34,489 nucleotides of DNA, from assembly GCF_016786355.1 (NCBI RefSeq), contig NZ_JADWYX010000048.1, forward strand, positions 33,341 through 67,829. The letters run 5' to 3'. Both the position numbers and the translations under genes were made by a program. Source of the stretch: Frankia sp. AgB1.9. GTDB lineage: Bacteria > Actinomycetota > Actinomycetes > Frankiales > Frankiaceae. How positions within the stretch are numbered: position 1 is the first letter of the stretch; the number at the start of each line of letters is the position of its first letter. The notes below the pieces were generated by a model. That model was not told the origin of the DNA, made no database searches, and saw nothing but the letters and a program-made list of their open reading frames with translations. This document shows positions 1 through 8,447 of the stretch, piece by piece.

Positions 1-95
1 CTGGGCTGCGCCGGTCGTGCTGGGCTGCGCCGGTCGTGCTGGGCTGCGCCGGTCGTGCTGGGCTGCGCCGGTCGTGCTGGGCTGCGCCGGTCGTG
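1..95. repeat. 19-bp tandem repeat, five perfect copies
   Basis: The unit ctgggctgcgccggtcgtg is repeated five times without a mismatch, and the window starts exactly in phase with it. The unit length is not a multiple of three, so it is unlikely to encode a protein repeat. There are no spacers, so it is not a CRISPR. The real array may extend beyond the window edge. Confidence 0.95.
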
Positions 96-1149
96 CGCCG
101 TTGCTGCTGGCGCGGTGGGAGAGCTCACGCCGGTCTCTTTGATCATGCTGGTGATGCCCCTGTAGCAGGTCGGCGGTGGTTGCCGTCGCCGACCTGCCTG
201 CCCACCGGCCTTCTCGCTCGTCTTCCCACCCCTCTCTGTCGGAGCCGTTCGCGCACCGTTCGTCGTCAGCGTCTTCGAGGTGGTCAGGGCGTGGTCGGGG
301 CTCGAAATGCTATGGCGCGTGGTACCGCGACGACGGTGAGCGCGGATAGCAGCAGGCAGGCGGCGGCCTGGCGGACCGGTTCTGCACCCCCAACCGACGC
401 CAGCCCACTCGATCCGCCCACCCATAACAAACCCGGGCCTGGAGCGCGACCGTCCGCCCGAGCGCGACCAGCCCACCTCGGTCTCCCGCGCCTGCATCCG
501 CCGGCTCAGCCGGGGCCGGAACTGGCAGCCCGGCGCCCCCGCCGGCCCTGTCAACGACAGGCCCAGGCTGGGGCCTGGGCCCGAACGACCTGGCGGGGTG
601 GTGGAAGGCGTGGTTGCCCCAGGCGTACCGTGGCGCGGGTCGAGCGGGGTCCGGTCCGTGCGGTTCCTACCCGTGTCGTTTGGCTGAGATCCTTGGCGAA
701 CGGCGCCCGCCTCCGCCGGTCCCCGCCGCCATCCGCACGGCGGCGTACTGACTGAGTTTCCCGACGAAGGTCCAGCCGCCGGGACGCGCGCAGTCCGACG
801 CTTTAGGACGGTCCGTTTGCCGGACCACACAGGTCCGACGGCATCGATCATGGCCCGATCGAGATGGACGGTCGTATCGCTGGCGGCCCGCCGCTGCACG
901 CCGGGGAGATCAGCATCGACCTCGCTGCCTCGGAGATCCCGGGAGCCCAGTCCGGCAGCGGCGACGAACACCGTGCTGCCACCCAGACTTCGCCGCAGGC
1001 GCCGTCGACCATCTACGTACTGATCGTGCGTCCCGTTCCCGTGTGGGGTGGCCATCCGCACGCCTCGCGACGCCGCAGATTGTCGGTAGGGCATGTAAGG
1101 ATGGCGCACCCCGCCAGACCCCCGCGTGGCCAAGGGAGACCGGGTCCTG
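96..1149. other. gene-poor stretch with scraps only
   Basis: I see no convincing gene here. The open frame from 36 to 755 is Arg/Pro-rich with no recognisable domain. Between about 590 and 750 another plus frame reads like a protein tail (PNDLAGWWKAWLPQAYRGAG and on to a stop), which may be a decayed C-terminus. Positions 317-365 closely match 5623-5671, linking this stretch to repeat copy A. A perfect 8-bp inverted repeat (ggcccagg/cctgggcc) lies at 560-581. Confidence 0.5.
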
Positions 1150-1358
1150 ATGTCCGCCGCCGCACCCAGCCGCCCCTACGACGTCCTGCTCGTCGAGGAC
1201 GACCTCGGCGACGCCCTGCTCATCGAGGAAGCGTTCCTCGCCCGCGGATGGACGGCCGGGAGACCCTCGCCGCGATCAAACACGACCCGGATCTGCACCG
1301 CATCCCCGTCGTGATCCTGACCACCTCCGACGCCCCCACCGACGTCACCGCCGCATAG
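1150..1358 (+). pseudogene. response regulator (Rcp1/CheY-like), N-terminal and central remnant
   Basis: From ATG 1150 the frame reads a receiver-domain start (YDVLLVEDDLGDALLIEEAF, with the acidic ED-D pocket). At about 1243-1250 it runs into a different frame reading MDGRETLAAIK, then PVVILTTSD, then a stop at 1358. In intact Rcp1-type regulators about 45-50 residues lie between these parts, including the phospho-acceptor Asp. They are missing here, and the junction falls on a short cgcggatgg-like microhomology. The missing C-terminal end (YDLHANAYVSKP and on) is found at 3334-3459. The gene is therefore doubly broken, by internal deletion and by separation from its 3' end. A GGGAGA lies upstream of the ATG. 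Confidence 0.85.
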
Positions 1359-1381
1359 CGGCCTGCACTCTGCGCCAGACG

Positions 1382-1698
1382 TTGACGACATCAGCGTTAT
1401 CGGCTGGGCCCGCCAAGCTCATAGCCGAGCTCGCCGGCGAGCCCGTCGGCGCCGCGGCCGAAGACCAGGTTCTGGGGTTCGATGCCGAGCGGCGCGAGCG
1501 GGAGGACGCCTACGTGCGCAGCGTGGAGCCGCAGGACGAGACGATCCCGGGGGCGCGCACGGCGGCGAGACCGAGGGGCAGGTGACACGGCTACAGCGCC
1601 CCCACCGACGCGAGCACGACGACCGTCAGGCCCAGCGGGCCGCCGAACGTGGCACCGCCGCGTAGCACTGCGGATGATGTTGCAAAAGTTGGCGGCCG
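1382..1698. other. filler between the response-regulator halves, possible coding scraps
   Basis: The plus frame 1382-1585 (67 codons) reads a fairly protein-like acidic segment (AKLIAELAGEPVGAAAEDQV) but has no recognisable domain. On the minus strand about 1590-1665 encodes a hydrophobic tail (GGPLGLTVVVLASVGAL, then a stop) that could be the end of a lost membrane protein. Neither has a convincing start site. Confidence 0.3.
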
Positions 1699-2524
1699 TC
1701 AGCTTGCCGGCGGCCACGATGGCGGCCGTGCCAGCCCTGGCGGCAGTCGGGTCTCTGTGTCTCCGTTCGCCACGTCCTCCTGCCCCTGCGTCAGCCCTTG
1801 GGCGTCGGTCAGGTTCGCCGCGTCCAGCTGGGCGCGGGTCAGGTCTGCCCGGTTCAGCTGGGTGCCGGTCAGCTTCGTCCCTTTCAGCTGGGTGCCGGTC
1901 AGGTCCGCCCCGCTCAGATCGGCGCGGGGAACGTGGTCGCGGACGGGTAGGCGTCCCAGGATGGTCAGCGCGGTCTGTACGTCGGTCGTTGGCGTGGTGG
2001 GGGCTGGTGGCGGTGGTGTTCCGGCTGGGTCCGGGGTCGGGGGGGCAGGTGTGTTCGCGGACGAACGCGGAGAGGACTTCCATGACGGTGCGCTGGTCGG
2101 CGGGTGAGTCGGCCGCTAGGCGTTCGAGCGCGTAGAGGCCACCGAGCCGCCCGTCGACGGTGTCGGCGCTGAGCAGGCCGATCGCGGCGACGTAGAACTC
2201 CCGGACGTGGGTGTTCGCGTTCGCTGAGCGCTCCCGGCCGTCCGCGGCCTCGTTCGCCCGCTTGGTCTCCGCGTTGGCCTGGCGGGTCTCGTCTAGCGCG
2301 ATCAGCGCGCCCGCGATCGCGGTGAGCGCCGGGGCCGCGGTGAGCAGGCCGCCCTGCAGGGCGGCGCGGGCCTGGACCGCGCCGCCGCCGGTGCCCGGGT
2401 ACATCCGGGTGGGCAGGTGCCAGATCGCGACGACCGCGGCGACCGCGCCAGCGCCAGCGAGCCCGGCGATGATCCACAGCCAGCGTCGGCCGGTCCGCCG
2501 CGCCGCTTCCCCGTTGTCGGCCAT
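1699..2524 (-). pseudogene. membrane-anchored pentapeptide-repeat protein, frameshifted
   Basis: The ATG at 2524 opens a protein with two predicted membrane segments (around WLWIIAGLAGAGAVAAVVA and LLTAAPALTAIAGALIAL), followed by a region ending VREHTCPP. The frame is then lost. In the -1 frame the sequence continues through TDVQTALTILGRLP into pentapeptide repeats of the A(D/N)LxG type (ADLSGADLTGTQLKGTKLTG and several more) and stops at 1699-1701 after a tail resembling other actinobacterial members. The shift sits at a run of seven C on the coding strand near 2040. Removing one C restores a continuous frame of about 274 residues. Either the gene is dead or the homopolymer is miscounted. 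Such proteins form a right-handed beta-helix, and most have no known function. No Shine-Dalgarno is seen. Confidence 0.8.
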
Positions 2525-2872
2525 GGGGTGGGTTGTACCGCGACCGGCCGGCGCCGGCCGAGCACCGAGATGACACCTCTCACGATGTTAAAAAGGTAGG
2601 CGGGCAACCTCGCCGGGGAGTGTCGGTCCCGGTGTCGACGCCGGTGTCGACGCCAGTGTTGGTGACCGTGCCGGTGGGAAATGCTGTCTGCGCAGGTCGG
2701 CGGGGGTGAGCAACCCCGCCCGCCGGCACTTCGAGATGTCTTATCGGTCCGACGCCCGCAGGGGGACGGGGTGTGCGCGGGTTCCTGCATCGACAGCCCC
2801 GGGGCACCGGGGGTGTCACCGTGGCGGTCACCGGCCCTGGTCAGGGGCCGGTGTCGGCGTGATGCTGCGGAG
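2525..2872. other. intergenic stretch, short direct repeat only
   Basis: No gene is recognised. Around 2629-2655 the unit ggtgtcgacgcc is repeated head to tail. A gene starting further upstream in the frame of the 2873 gene is possible, but those codons are Arg/Pro/Gly-rich. Confidence 0.4.
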
Positions 2873-3307
2873 ATGCGGATACGGGGGCGGCGGGACGCGG
2901 TGTCAGACGAGCTGGGCCGGCTGCGCGCACGGGGCTACGCCCCGGCCGGGCGGGGGCCTGCGGGGATGGTCGGCGCGCTGGCGCGGGTGGTGCTGGACCC
3001 GGGGCCGGGCGACCCGGGCGTGACGGTCGGCGACCTGGCCGACGGGCTGGCGCTGTGCGCCGCAGCCCGGGTCGCCGGCGCGACGGCGGACGGGCGGCTG
3101 GAGGGCTGGCAGACGCGGCTGGTCCGCGCGGCCCGCACCGGCGCGCCCGGCCGGTCGCCGATGTCGTGGACGCAGATCGCCTCCGCGCTGGGCGAGCCGC
3201 TGGGCACCGTGATGGCCCACTACCCGCACCTGATCATCGATCCCCGCACCGGCCCGACCAAACGCGAGGAGGCGGCCGCGGCCCGCGCCGCCGGCGAGCT
3301 CCCTTGA
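2873..3307 (+). CDS. hypothetical protein with HTH-like C-terminal half
   Basis: The open frame extends upstream to 2681, but residues become protein-like only from about ATG 2873 (144 aa). Visible parts are an alpha-helical N-terminal half (SDELGRLRARGYAPAGRGPA, then MVGALARVVLDPGPG), a helical middle and a segment SWTQIASALGEPLGTVMAHY. That segment resembles a helix-turn-helix in which 'IASALG' would be helix 2 and the following helix would contact DNA. It ends with a charged tail. I do not recognise a family. It lies between the two halves of the broken response regulator, on the same strand, and ends 26 bp before the C-terminal fragment. No clear ribosome site supports the start. Confidence 0.55.
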   Translation: MRIRGRRDAVSDELGRLRARGYAPAGRGPAGMVGALARVVLDPGPGDPGVTVGDLADGLALCAAARVAGATADGRLEGWQTRLVRAARTGAPGRSPMSWTQIASALGEPLGTVMAHYPHLIIDPRTGPTKREEAAAARAAGELP

Positions 3308-3333
3308 GCCTTGCTCGAACGGCGTGCAGGTAG

Positions 3334-3459
3334 GCGGCCAGCTACGACCTGCACGCCAACGCCTACGTCAGCAAACCCACCGACCTCGACGCCTTCCTCG
3401 ACACCGTCCACACCATCGACGACTTCTACCTCGGCCTCGTCCGCCTCCCCCGCCCCTGA
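3334..3459 (+). pseudogene. response regulator, C-terminal remnant
   Basis: The frame reads AASYDLHANAYVSKPTDLDA, then FLDTVHTIDDFYLGLVRLP and a stop at 3459. This is the alpha4-beta5-alpha5 end of an Rcp1-type receiver, including the conserved Lys of the 'SKP' motif. It has no start codon of its own and continues exactly where the fragment at 1150-1358 stops (PTDVTAA followed by AASYDL). I infer that one gene was split by about 2 kb of foreign DNA. Short similar sequences (tagcggcc and taggcggcc) lie at the two break points. Confidence 0.85.
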
Positions 3460-3854
3460 AAACGCCGAGCGAGTCCTTGGCCGTTCGCACCCCAACGGCA
3501 TCGCCGGGCGGTACGGCGCAGGGGCGACCGACGATACGAGCGTCACCAACCTGGCCGGGTAGTGCGCCTCCTGGCTCGCACCCAGAGGCGTGGGCGACCA
3601 TCCGTCGATCGACTGGTGGACGAGTCCGGCTGGTGAGGACGGGCAGCGGCGGTCCGCCGACTCCTGGCCGAGCTTGGCGGGCCACCGCTGCGCACGCAGC
3701 GTAGCGGTCATGCGAGCAAATTGTGGTGATCCGCCGAGCCTGGTGGTGGCGGGCGGGGCGCACGTCGAAGCGGGACGCTGTCCACGCGGCGGGTAGGTCG
3801 ACAGGCGAGCAGAACCCCCGACGCCCGCGGCGGCGAGGTCCTGTGTCGCGCGCG
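3460..3854. other. intergenic stretch without visible gene
   Basis: Several open frames exist because of the high GC content. None has a ribosome site, domain-like composition or a recognisable motif. I see nothing more here. Confidence 0.4.
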
Positions 3855-4151
3855 TCACAGGTCGGGTTCCGGCCAGGGGTCGTCTCCTGGTTCCCATCTG
3901 ATTTCCAGGCCGATCCTGACCCGGGTCGTGTCCGGGTCGAGGTGCCGCAGGTGGTCGAGTGAGATCGTGGTTGCGTCGGCTTCCGCGATCTGGGCTGGCC
4001 GGCTGTCCCCGGTGAGTCGGGTCAGTTCGCGCAGGCGATTCTTGGTGCGTTCCGGGAGGTGGAGGTGATGCTCGTAGCGGCCCTCGTTGTCGGCCAAGAC
4101 ATCCCGAAGCAGCAGACCCCCGCTACCGCCCCAGGGGTCGTCAGGGCTCAC
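3855..4151 (-). CDS. small hypothetical protein (about 98 aa)
   Basis: The frame is open much further upstream, but protein-like sequence begins at GTG 4151 (MSPDDPWGGSGGLLLRDVLA). It is acidic, with a basic helical middle (HLHLPERTKNRLRELTRLTG) and a C-terminal beta-like part ending GLEIRWEPGDDPWPEPDL. Family and function are not recognised. The 'ERTKNRLRELTRLTGDS' part resembles the helix of small ribbon-helix-helix or antitoxin-like proteins, but this is weak. The start is chosen on composition only. Confidence 0.5.
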   Translation of the reverse strand: MSPDDPWGGSGGLLLRDVLADNEGRYEHHLHLPERTKNRLRELTRLTGDSRPAQIAEADATTISLDHLRHLDPDTTRVRIGLEIRWEPGDDPWPEPDL

Positions 4152-4232
4152 CACGTTCGCATACGTACTGCACCTCACACGCGCCTCCCGCGACCCGGCA
4201 GAGCCACCTCGGCAACCCGCCAAGTCGAGATC

Positions 4233-4436
4233 GTGTCCGAGCTGAACCACCACCCTCAGATTATGGAAGGAACGGCGTGGTCGTTCCGGCCGATGGCCGC
4301 GGCTGCCGCCGTCGCCTCGGGCGCGGGTCTGCCCCTCGCCGCTGGACAGGCCGGCCTGGTCGCCGCCCAACTCATCGCCTCCAGCGCGCCCGCCTACCAG
4401 CAGGCCCGCGACCAGCGCCGCGGCGCTGCCGGCTGA
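4233..4436 (+). CDS. small hypothetical ORF, Ala-rich
   Basis: A possible 67-residue product from GTG 4233 (MSELNHHPQIMEGTAWSFRP, then an Ala/Gly-rich helix and a polar tail). There is no recognisable domain and no good Shine-Dalgarno. It may be a remnant. Just downstream, 4440-4585 carries further coding-like scraps in two frames (EELTPTSVLDRVRRISAARP, then GDPERLRPIIDVMEAHERP), which suggests a decayed gene. Confidence 0.25.
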   Translation: MSELNHHPQIMEGTAWSFRPMAAAAAVASGAGLPLAAGQAGLVAAQLIASSAPAYQQARDQRRGAAG

Positions 4437-4636
4437 CTGTTGGGATTGCAGGAGGAACTGACCCCCACCAGCGTCCTCGATCGAGTACGTCGCATTTCCG
4501 CCGCGCGTCCGGCCCGGCGCTGCCGGCGACCCGGAGCGCCTGAGGCCGATCATCGACGTCATGGAAGCACACGAACGGCCTAGGTCATGCGTCCGGCCGA
4601 CCCTTCCGAGCCCAGCGCGGCGACCGAGAGAAGTTC

Positions 4637-4837
4637 TTACAGCACGCCCAGCTTCTCGGCGACGGTCAGAGTGACCGGCAGTACGAGGACGAACGCGGCG
4701 CCGCCCGTGAGGAACGCGGCAACGAGGTCGGCGCCACCGGCGTAGGCAAGGACGCCGGCGGTCTGGCCGGCGAGGGCAGCGAGCGCCGCGCACAACGCGA
4801 CGGCGAGGACGCGTACCAGGACACGATGGGGGTTCAC
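4637..4837 (-). CDS. small two-helix membrane protein (66 aa)
   Basis: The start is GTG 4837, with GGAG six bases upstream. The product has a basic N-terminus (MNPHRVLVRV) and two hydrophobic segments (LAVALCAALAALAGQTAGVL and ADLVAAFLTGGAAFVLVLPV) ending VAEKLGVL. It is most likely a small integral membrane protein with both ends on the cytoplasmic side. The function is unknown. The ribosome site and clean hydrophobic pattern support a real gene. Upstream frames extending to 5044 have a very different composition. Confidence 0.65.
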   Translation of the reverse strand: MNPHRVLVRVLAVALCAALAALAGQTAGVLAYAGGADLVAAFLTGGAAFVLVLPVTLTVAEKLGVL

Positions 4838-5240
4838 GTCTGGCTCCAGTCGTGCGCCCCGCCCCCTGGCCGGCGGAGCGCTGGAGGCAGCGCGAAGCGG
4901 ACCCTGCGTGATCCCCGGGTTGCCGTGGGCGGATGAGTTCGTCGCGCCGTGCGGCTTCGGCCCGAGGCGGCCAGGGGAAGGACGCGCCGGACATGGGAAA
5001 ACCCCGAGTTCGGCGCCCGGCCACTCGATAGCCAGGCACCGCATCGGTCACTTTACAGACCGCCGGCCGCCGGACTGTCGAGGCCGGCGGCCTATCTGTG
5101 GCGAGCACGACCCCATCGGCTCCTCGGGTGGAAGCACTCGCCATGACCGGCCGGTTCCGGCCGGGCCCGCGGGGCTCGGCGGACCTCATGCCCCGCGCCG
5201 AACGCCGGCTGGCCGGGTGGGCCTGGGCCGCGCTGTCTTC

Positions 5241-5675
5241 GCGTTCTTCCGATCGCGACCGGGTCAGTGTCCGGCGGGCCCGGCGTGGCGTCTGTCGGTG
5301 AAGGGATCACGGGTCGTGTTCGTGTCCGGTCGGGGTCCGGTTCGGCCTGGCTGCCGACCAGGCCGGGTCCGGACCCGGACCCGGACGATCGAGTCAGGGC
5401 CGCTTCACGCTCGGGCGGACGGTCGGGGCCCCGGGGCCGGCGTCTGTTAAGTGTGGGGACCGAGCGGCTGGGCGTCGGCGGCTAAGAAGGCGACGCGGGT
5501 CCGCGGGGACGTCGGGCCGCGCAGCATCCCCGGGCCCCGGGCCCCGGGGGCTGTGGGCGCAGGTCGTAGGGGTGATCGGCCTTCTGCCCTTGTCGGGCGA
5601 ACCGCGTCTCGCGTTGGGAGACGCGCGGTACCGCGACAACGGTGCGCGCGGATAGCAGCAGGCAGGCGGCGAGCA
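5241..5675 (+). repeat. interspersed repeat, copy A (with palindromic core)
   Basis: First of three same-strand copies, matching 9978-10290 and 14785-15165. Shared landmarks in order are a gttcttccgatcgcg-like start, a gtccggtcggggt block, the palindrome ccgggtccggacccgg (5363-5378), a tcgggcggacggtcggggcc block, and cgtctgttaagtgtgggga. A tail shared mainly with copy C (cgggccgcgcagcat, then ttctgcccttg and gggagacg) follows. Positions 5623-5671 also match 317-365. All frames lack gene-like features, so I regard the copy as non-coding. Confidence 0.8.
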
Positions 5676-5836
5676 GCGCCGCGCGGCCGACCGCATCGCC
5701 CACCGCGCGGTCATGGTTGCCCTCCGCGCGGGCCCGACACGACCAGCCTGCGGAACTACCGCGAACCGACTGGGCGCAGAATTCTCGAGGGGGAGCCGCG
5801 AGGCGCCGACACTTACGGAGCCGAGGTATTCGCACA

Positions 5837-6478
5837 ATGATCTATCCGACGCCTGCTCTGGACCGAGTCACTGACGTCGTGCGTAACGAGTACCACCAGG
5901 CGCTGTCGCAGCCCGGCGTGCGCGGCCGTGGGGTCGTGGGCGGCCTGACGACCGGCCAGATGCTGACAGGCAAGGCCTCCGTGTCCCCGCTGGTGGCCGC
6001 CTATCTGCAGCTGGAATCCTGCGCCGCTCTTGTGATCCCGAAACTTCTCCGGGTGAATCGCCAACCGGTCGAACCCGGCGTAGACGGAGTCGAGTTCCTG
6101 ATGGCGACGGTGACGGACCCGCTGTTCGATGGCCTTCGTCAAGGCATGTGGGAGAACCTGTCGACGGTTATCCGTGAGGTCTACGGCTATCTGGTCGACC
6201 TGGTCGCGGAATGTCTGCGGAGCCTTCCGGACGGCGACGTCGGTGCTGTGCTCGTCGAGCTCTGGCACATAGCTGATGAGGACTTCGATCCTGAGAGCCC
6301 CGAGAACACGGACGACCTCAACATCGATGACCTGCTCCCGATGCCGACGAGGGAGACCCCGCATCTGTACCTGATCGACCTGGTGATAGATACGATCATC
6401 ATCCGGCTTATGAAGCGACACGGTCCCGAACTGCTCCTGGCCTGGTCCGACACGGTCACCAGCATCTCGCCCACCTGA
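5837..6478 (+). CDS. hypothetical protein (213 aa)
   Basis: The open frame begins at 5642, but the N-terminal 65 codons come from repeat copy A. ATG 5837 (MIYPTPALDRVTDVVRNEYH) is the sensible start, with GAGGT nine bases upstream. The product is soluble, mostly alpha-helical and acidic in the middle (DEDFDPESPENTDDLNIDDL). It ends with an amphipathic helix and LLLAWSDTVTSISPT. No domain is recognised. It is followed at 160 bp by the GAF-SpoIIE gene on the same strand, so a shared transcript is possible. Confidence 0.65.
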   Translation: MIYPTPALDRVTDVVRNEYHQALSQPGVRGRGVVGGLTTGQMLTGKASVSPLVAAYLQLESCAALVIPKLLRVNRQPVEPGVDGVEFLMATVTDPLFDGLRQGMWENLSTVIREVYGYLVDLVAECLRSLPDGDVGAVLVELWHIADEDFDPESPENTDDLNIDDLLPMPTRETPHLYLIDLVIDTIIIRLMKRHGPELLLAWSDTVTSISPT

Positions 6479-6640
6479 TCCCACCCCTGCGCAGAGGCCG
6501 CCGGCGGCCCGGGCCGGGACGGCGGGCGCGGTCCTGCGGTCTGTGCTGCGCTGTTCGCTTCGTGTTACGGGCTGGTTGCCGTTCGCCCAGGGCGGTTGCT
6601 GCCGGTGGTTTGGGTGGCCCGGGATGCCTATGGTGTGGCG

Positions 6641-7915
6641 ATGGGCGCGCGCGGGGTCTTCGATGCGATGGCGCTGCTGGCAGCTGTCGAGCAGGCGGCC
6701 CCCGCGGAGGCCGTGGACGTCCTCGCCGCCCGCCTGCGGGAAGACCTGGGAGTGCTCGCGGCGTCGTTTCTAATCGCCGACTACGCCAGCAACGTCCTGG
6801 CCAGGTTCTCCGGCCCGCGGGTCGGCGGGCCGGTCATGCAGACGGTGCCGGTGGCGGGCACGGTGGCGGGACGGGTGTTGCGGACGCAGCGTCCGGTTGT
6901 GGACCGTGACCGGGACCGGGTTGTGATCGTCGTGCCGGTCACCGCTCGGGGTGAGGCGATCGGCGTGATCGAGGTCGCCGTCGCCGCGACCGACGCCGGT
7001 GCCGCCGCGGTCGCGGACGGAACTGTCACCGCGGATTCCTCCGACGGGCTGGTCGCGGAGATCTCGCGGGCCGCGCACCAGTTCGCCTACGCGGTCGTGC
7101 TCAACCGGCGCTACACCGACCTGTTCGAGTGGGGACGCCGCTCGGTGCCCTTCGACCTGGCCGCGGAGATCCAGCGGCGGCTGCTGCCGGACTCGTTCAC
7201 CTGTGAATGCGCGCAGGCGACGGTCGCGGGCTGGTTGGAACCGGCGGCGAGCATCGCGGGCGACACGTTCGACTACGCGTTCGGCCAGACCGACCTGTAC
7301 CTGTCGCTGACCGACGCGATGGGCCACGGCCTGTCCGCCGCTGTCCTGGCCACGTTGATGGTCAACAGCCTGCGCAACGTGCGCCGCGAACACGACCGCC
7401 AACACCTCGCGGCGATGGCCGACCACGCGAACGCGATGATGGCCGCGCACTCCGGCCCGGAGCAGTTCGTCACCGGCCTGCCGTTCCACATCGACCTGCC
7501 CACCGGCACGCTCACCGCCGTGAACGCCGGTCACGTCCCGTTCTACCTGCTCCGCGACGGAGCGGTCGAGCAGATCAGCTGGCCACCAGACCCAGCGTTC
7601 GGGATGTTCGCCGCACAGACCTACACCGTGCGCCACCTCCAGCTACACCCCGGCGACCGGCTCCTTCTCGTCACCGACGGCATGACCGAACGCGCCGCCG
7701 CACAGATCGACCTCCCCGCACAGCTCGCCGCGAACAGGCAGCTACATCCCCGGGAGTTCGTCCAAAATCTGACCAGACTCGTCCTGGCCGCCTGCGACGG
7801 GAACATCAAAGACGACGCCACCGTGATGTGCCTGGACTGGCACCAAGGCACCGGCCCCGTACGCCGATCCGGCAGCGGCGCCGACCTCGACCGCGCCTCC
7901 GCCCCCGACCAGTAA
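6641..7915 (+). CDS. GAF-SpoIIE (PP2C-type) protein serine phosphatase
   Basis: A 424-residue product from ATG 6641; the frame is open 45 bases further up, and no start has a strong ribosome site. An N-terminal GAF-like sensory domain (about 20-155) is followed by a SpoIIE/PP2C phosphatase domain (about 170-400). Phosphatase motifs are visible: GD at 207-208 (IAGDTFDYAF), DAMGHG at 226-231, VNAGHVPFYL at 295, LLLVTDGMTE at 342 and a final DDATVM at 391. These acidic residues bind the two metal ions. The family (RsbU/RsbP type) dephosphorylates anti-sigma antagonists and so feeds partner-switching control of alternative sigma factors. No antagonist (STAS) or anti-sigma kinase gene is recognised next to it. 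Confidence 0.9.
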   Translation: MGARGVFDAMALLAAVEQAAPAEAVDVLAARLREDLGVLAASFLIADYASNVLARFSGPRVGGPVMQTVPVAGTVAGRVLRTQRPVVDRDRDRVVIVVPVTARGEAIGVIEVAVAATDAGAAAVADGTVTADSSDGLVAEISRAAHQFAYAVVLNRRYTDLFEWGRRSVPFDLAAEIQRRLLPDSFTCECAQATVAGWLEPAASIAGDTFDYAFGQTDLYLSLTDAMGHGLSAAVLATLMVNSLRNVRREHDRQHLAAMADHANAMMAAHSGPEQFVTGLPFHIDLPTGTLTAVNAGHVPFYLLRDGAVEQISWPPDPAFGMFAAQTYTVRHLQLHPGDRLLLVTDGMTERAAAQIDLPAQLAANRQLHPREFVQNLTRLVLAACDGNIKDDATVMCLDWHQGTGPVRRSGSGADLDRASAPDQ

Positions 7916-8351
7916 CCAAGACGTCTGGCAGAGTCGGATCGGCGCGTGTTCGGGTGGATGGTCGGGGGCTGCAGGCTGGTGTTCATGGGTAAGCGGGCGA
8001 TCGGCCGAGGGCGCGAGATGGCCCGCTGGGACGCCGGAGCCCGGACTGCGCATACATGGACAAGGTCACGAGCACCGTCCTCGACGAGCCCCGCCGCCAG
8101 ATCCTGGCAGACCCCGCGCACGGCGAGAACGCCCACCTCGACGTCGAGACCAGCGCCCCCGGGCCACGCCGCCGGGTGCAAGGACACCGTCCGCCAGTAG
8201 GTGTCAGCGCCGCCGGAGCACCGACCCGGTCGGGGGATTGCAAGGGGCCCCCTGCCGTTTCCTCGCGACGGTGACGTTGTGGCAGCCGATGGGTATGGTT
8301 ATGGCAGGCGAGCGGACCGGATGGGGTTGCAGCCCCGGTCGAGGTTCCGCT

Positions 8352-8388
8352 GTCACCTGCGCCGTGCTGCGAACGCGGCGCAGGTGAC
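8352..8388. terminator. 13-bp perfect hairpin
   Basis: Arms gtcacctgcgccg (8352-8364) and cggcgcaggtgac (8376-8388) pair perfectly around an 11-base loop. It lies in tandem with the hairpin at 8398-8436. Being symmetric, it could act on either strand, most likely as part of a terminator for the minus-strand gene ending at 8448. Confidence 0.6.
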
Positions 8389-8397
8389 GAACGGTTG

Positions 8398-8436
8398 GCC
8401 CCCGCCGCTCCTTGGTGAAGGCGCTGCGGCGGGGGC
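8398..8436. terminator. 11-bp GC-rich hairpin, probable terminator
   Basis: Arms gcccccgccgc (8398-8408) and gcggcgggggc (8426-8436) pair perfectly around a 17-base loop, 11 bp beyond the stop of the minus-strand gene at 8448. There is only a short TTAA after it, which fits actinobacterial terminators lacking a U-tract. Confidence 0.65.
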
Positions 8437-8447
8437 TTAACCCCTCC

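Larger units (their letters stand above)
7916..8447. other. gene-free stretch ending in two strong hairpins
   Basis: No gene is recognised. A short plus frame from 8056 (MDKVTSTVLDEPRRQILADP) looks slightly protein-like but soon becomes low complexity. The right half carries the two hairpins listed separately. Confidence 0.5.

Noticed and set aside
1..95. CRISPR array
   Set aside because: Units abut with no spacers and no cas genes are present.
36..755. 239-codon plus-strand open frame
   Set aside because: Starts in the 19-bp array; composition is that of open GC-rich non-coding DNA.
1358..3336. Insertion sequence splitting the response regulator
   Set aside because: No transposase and no clean terminal inverted repeats or target duplication. 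Only short similar words are at the junctions.
6770..7636. 288-codon minus-strand open frame
   Set aside because: Antisense of the GAF-SpoIIE gene, whose catalytic motifs are intact on the plus strand.
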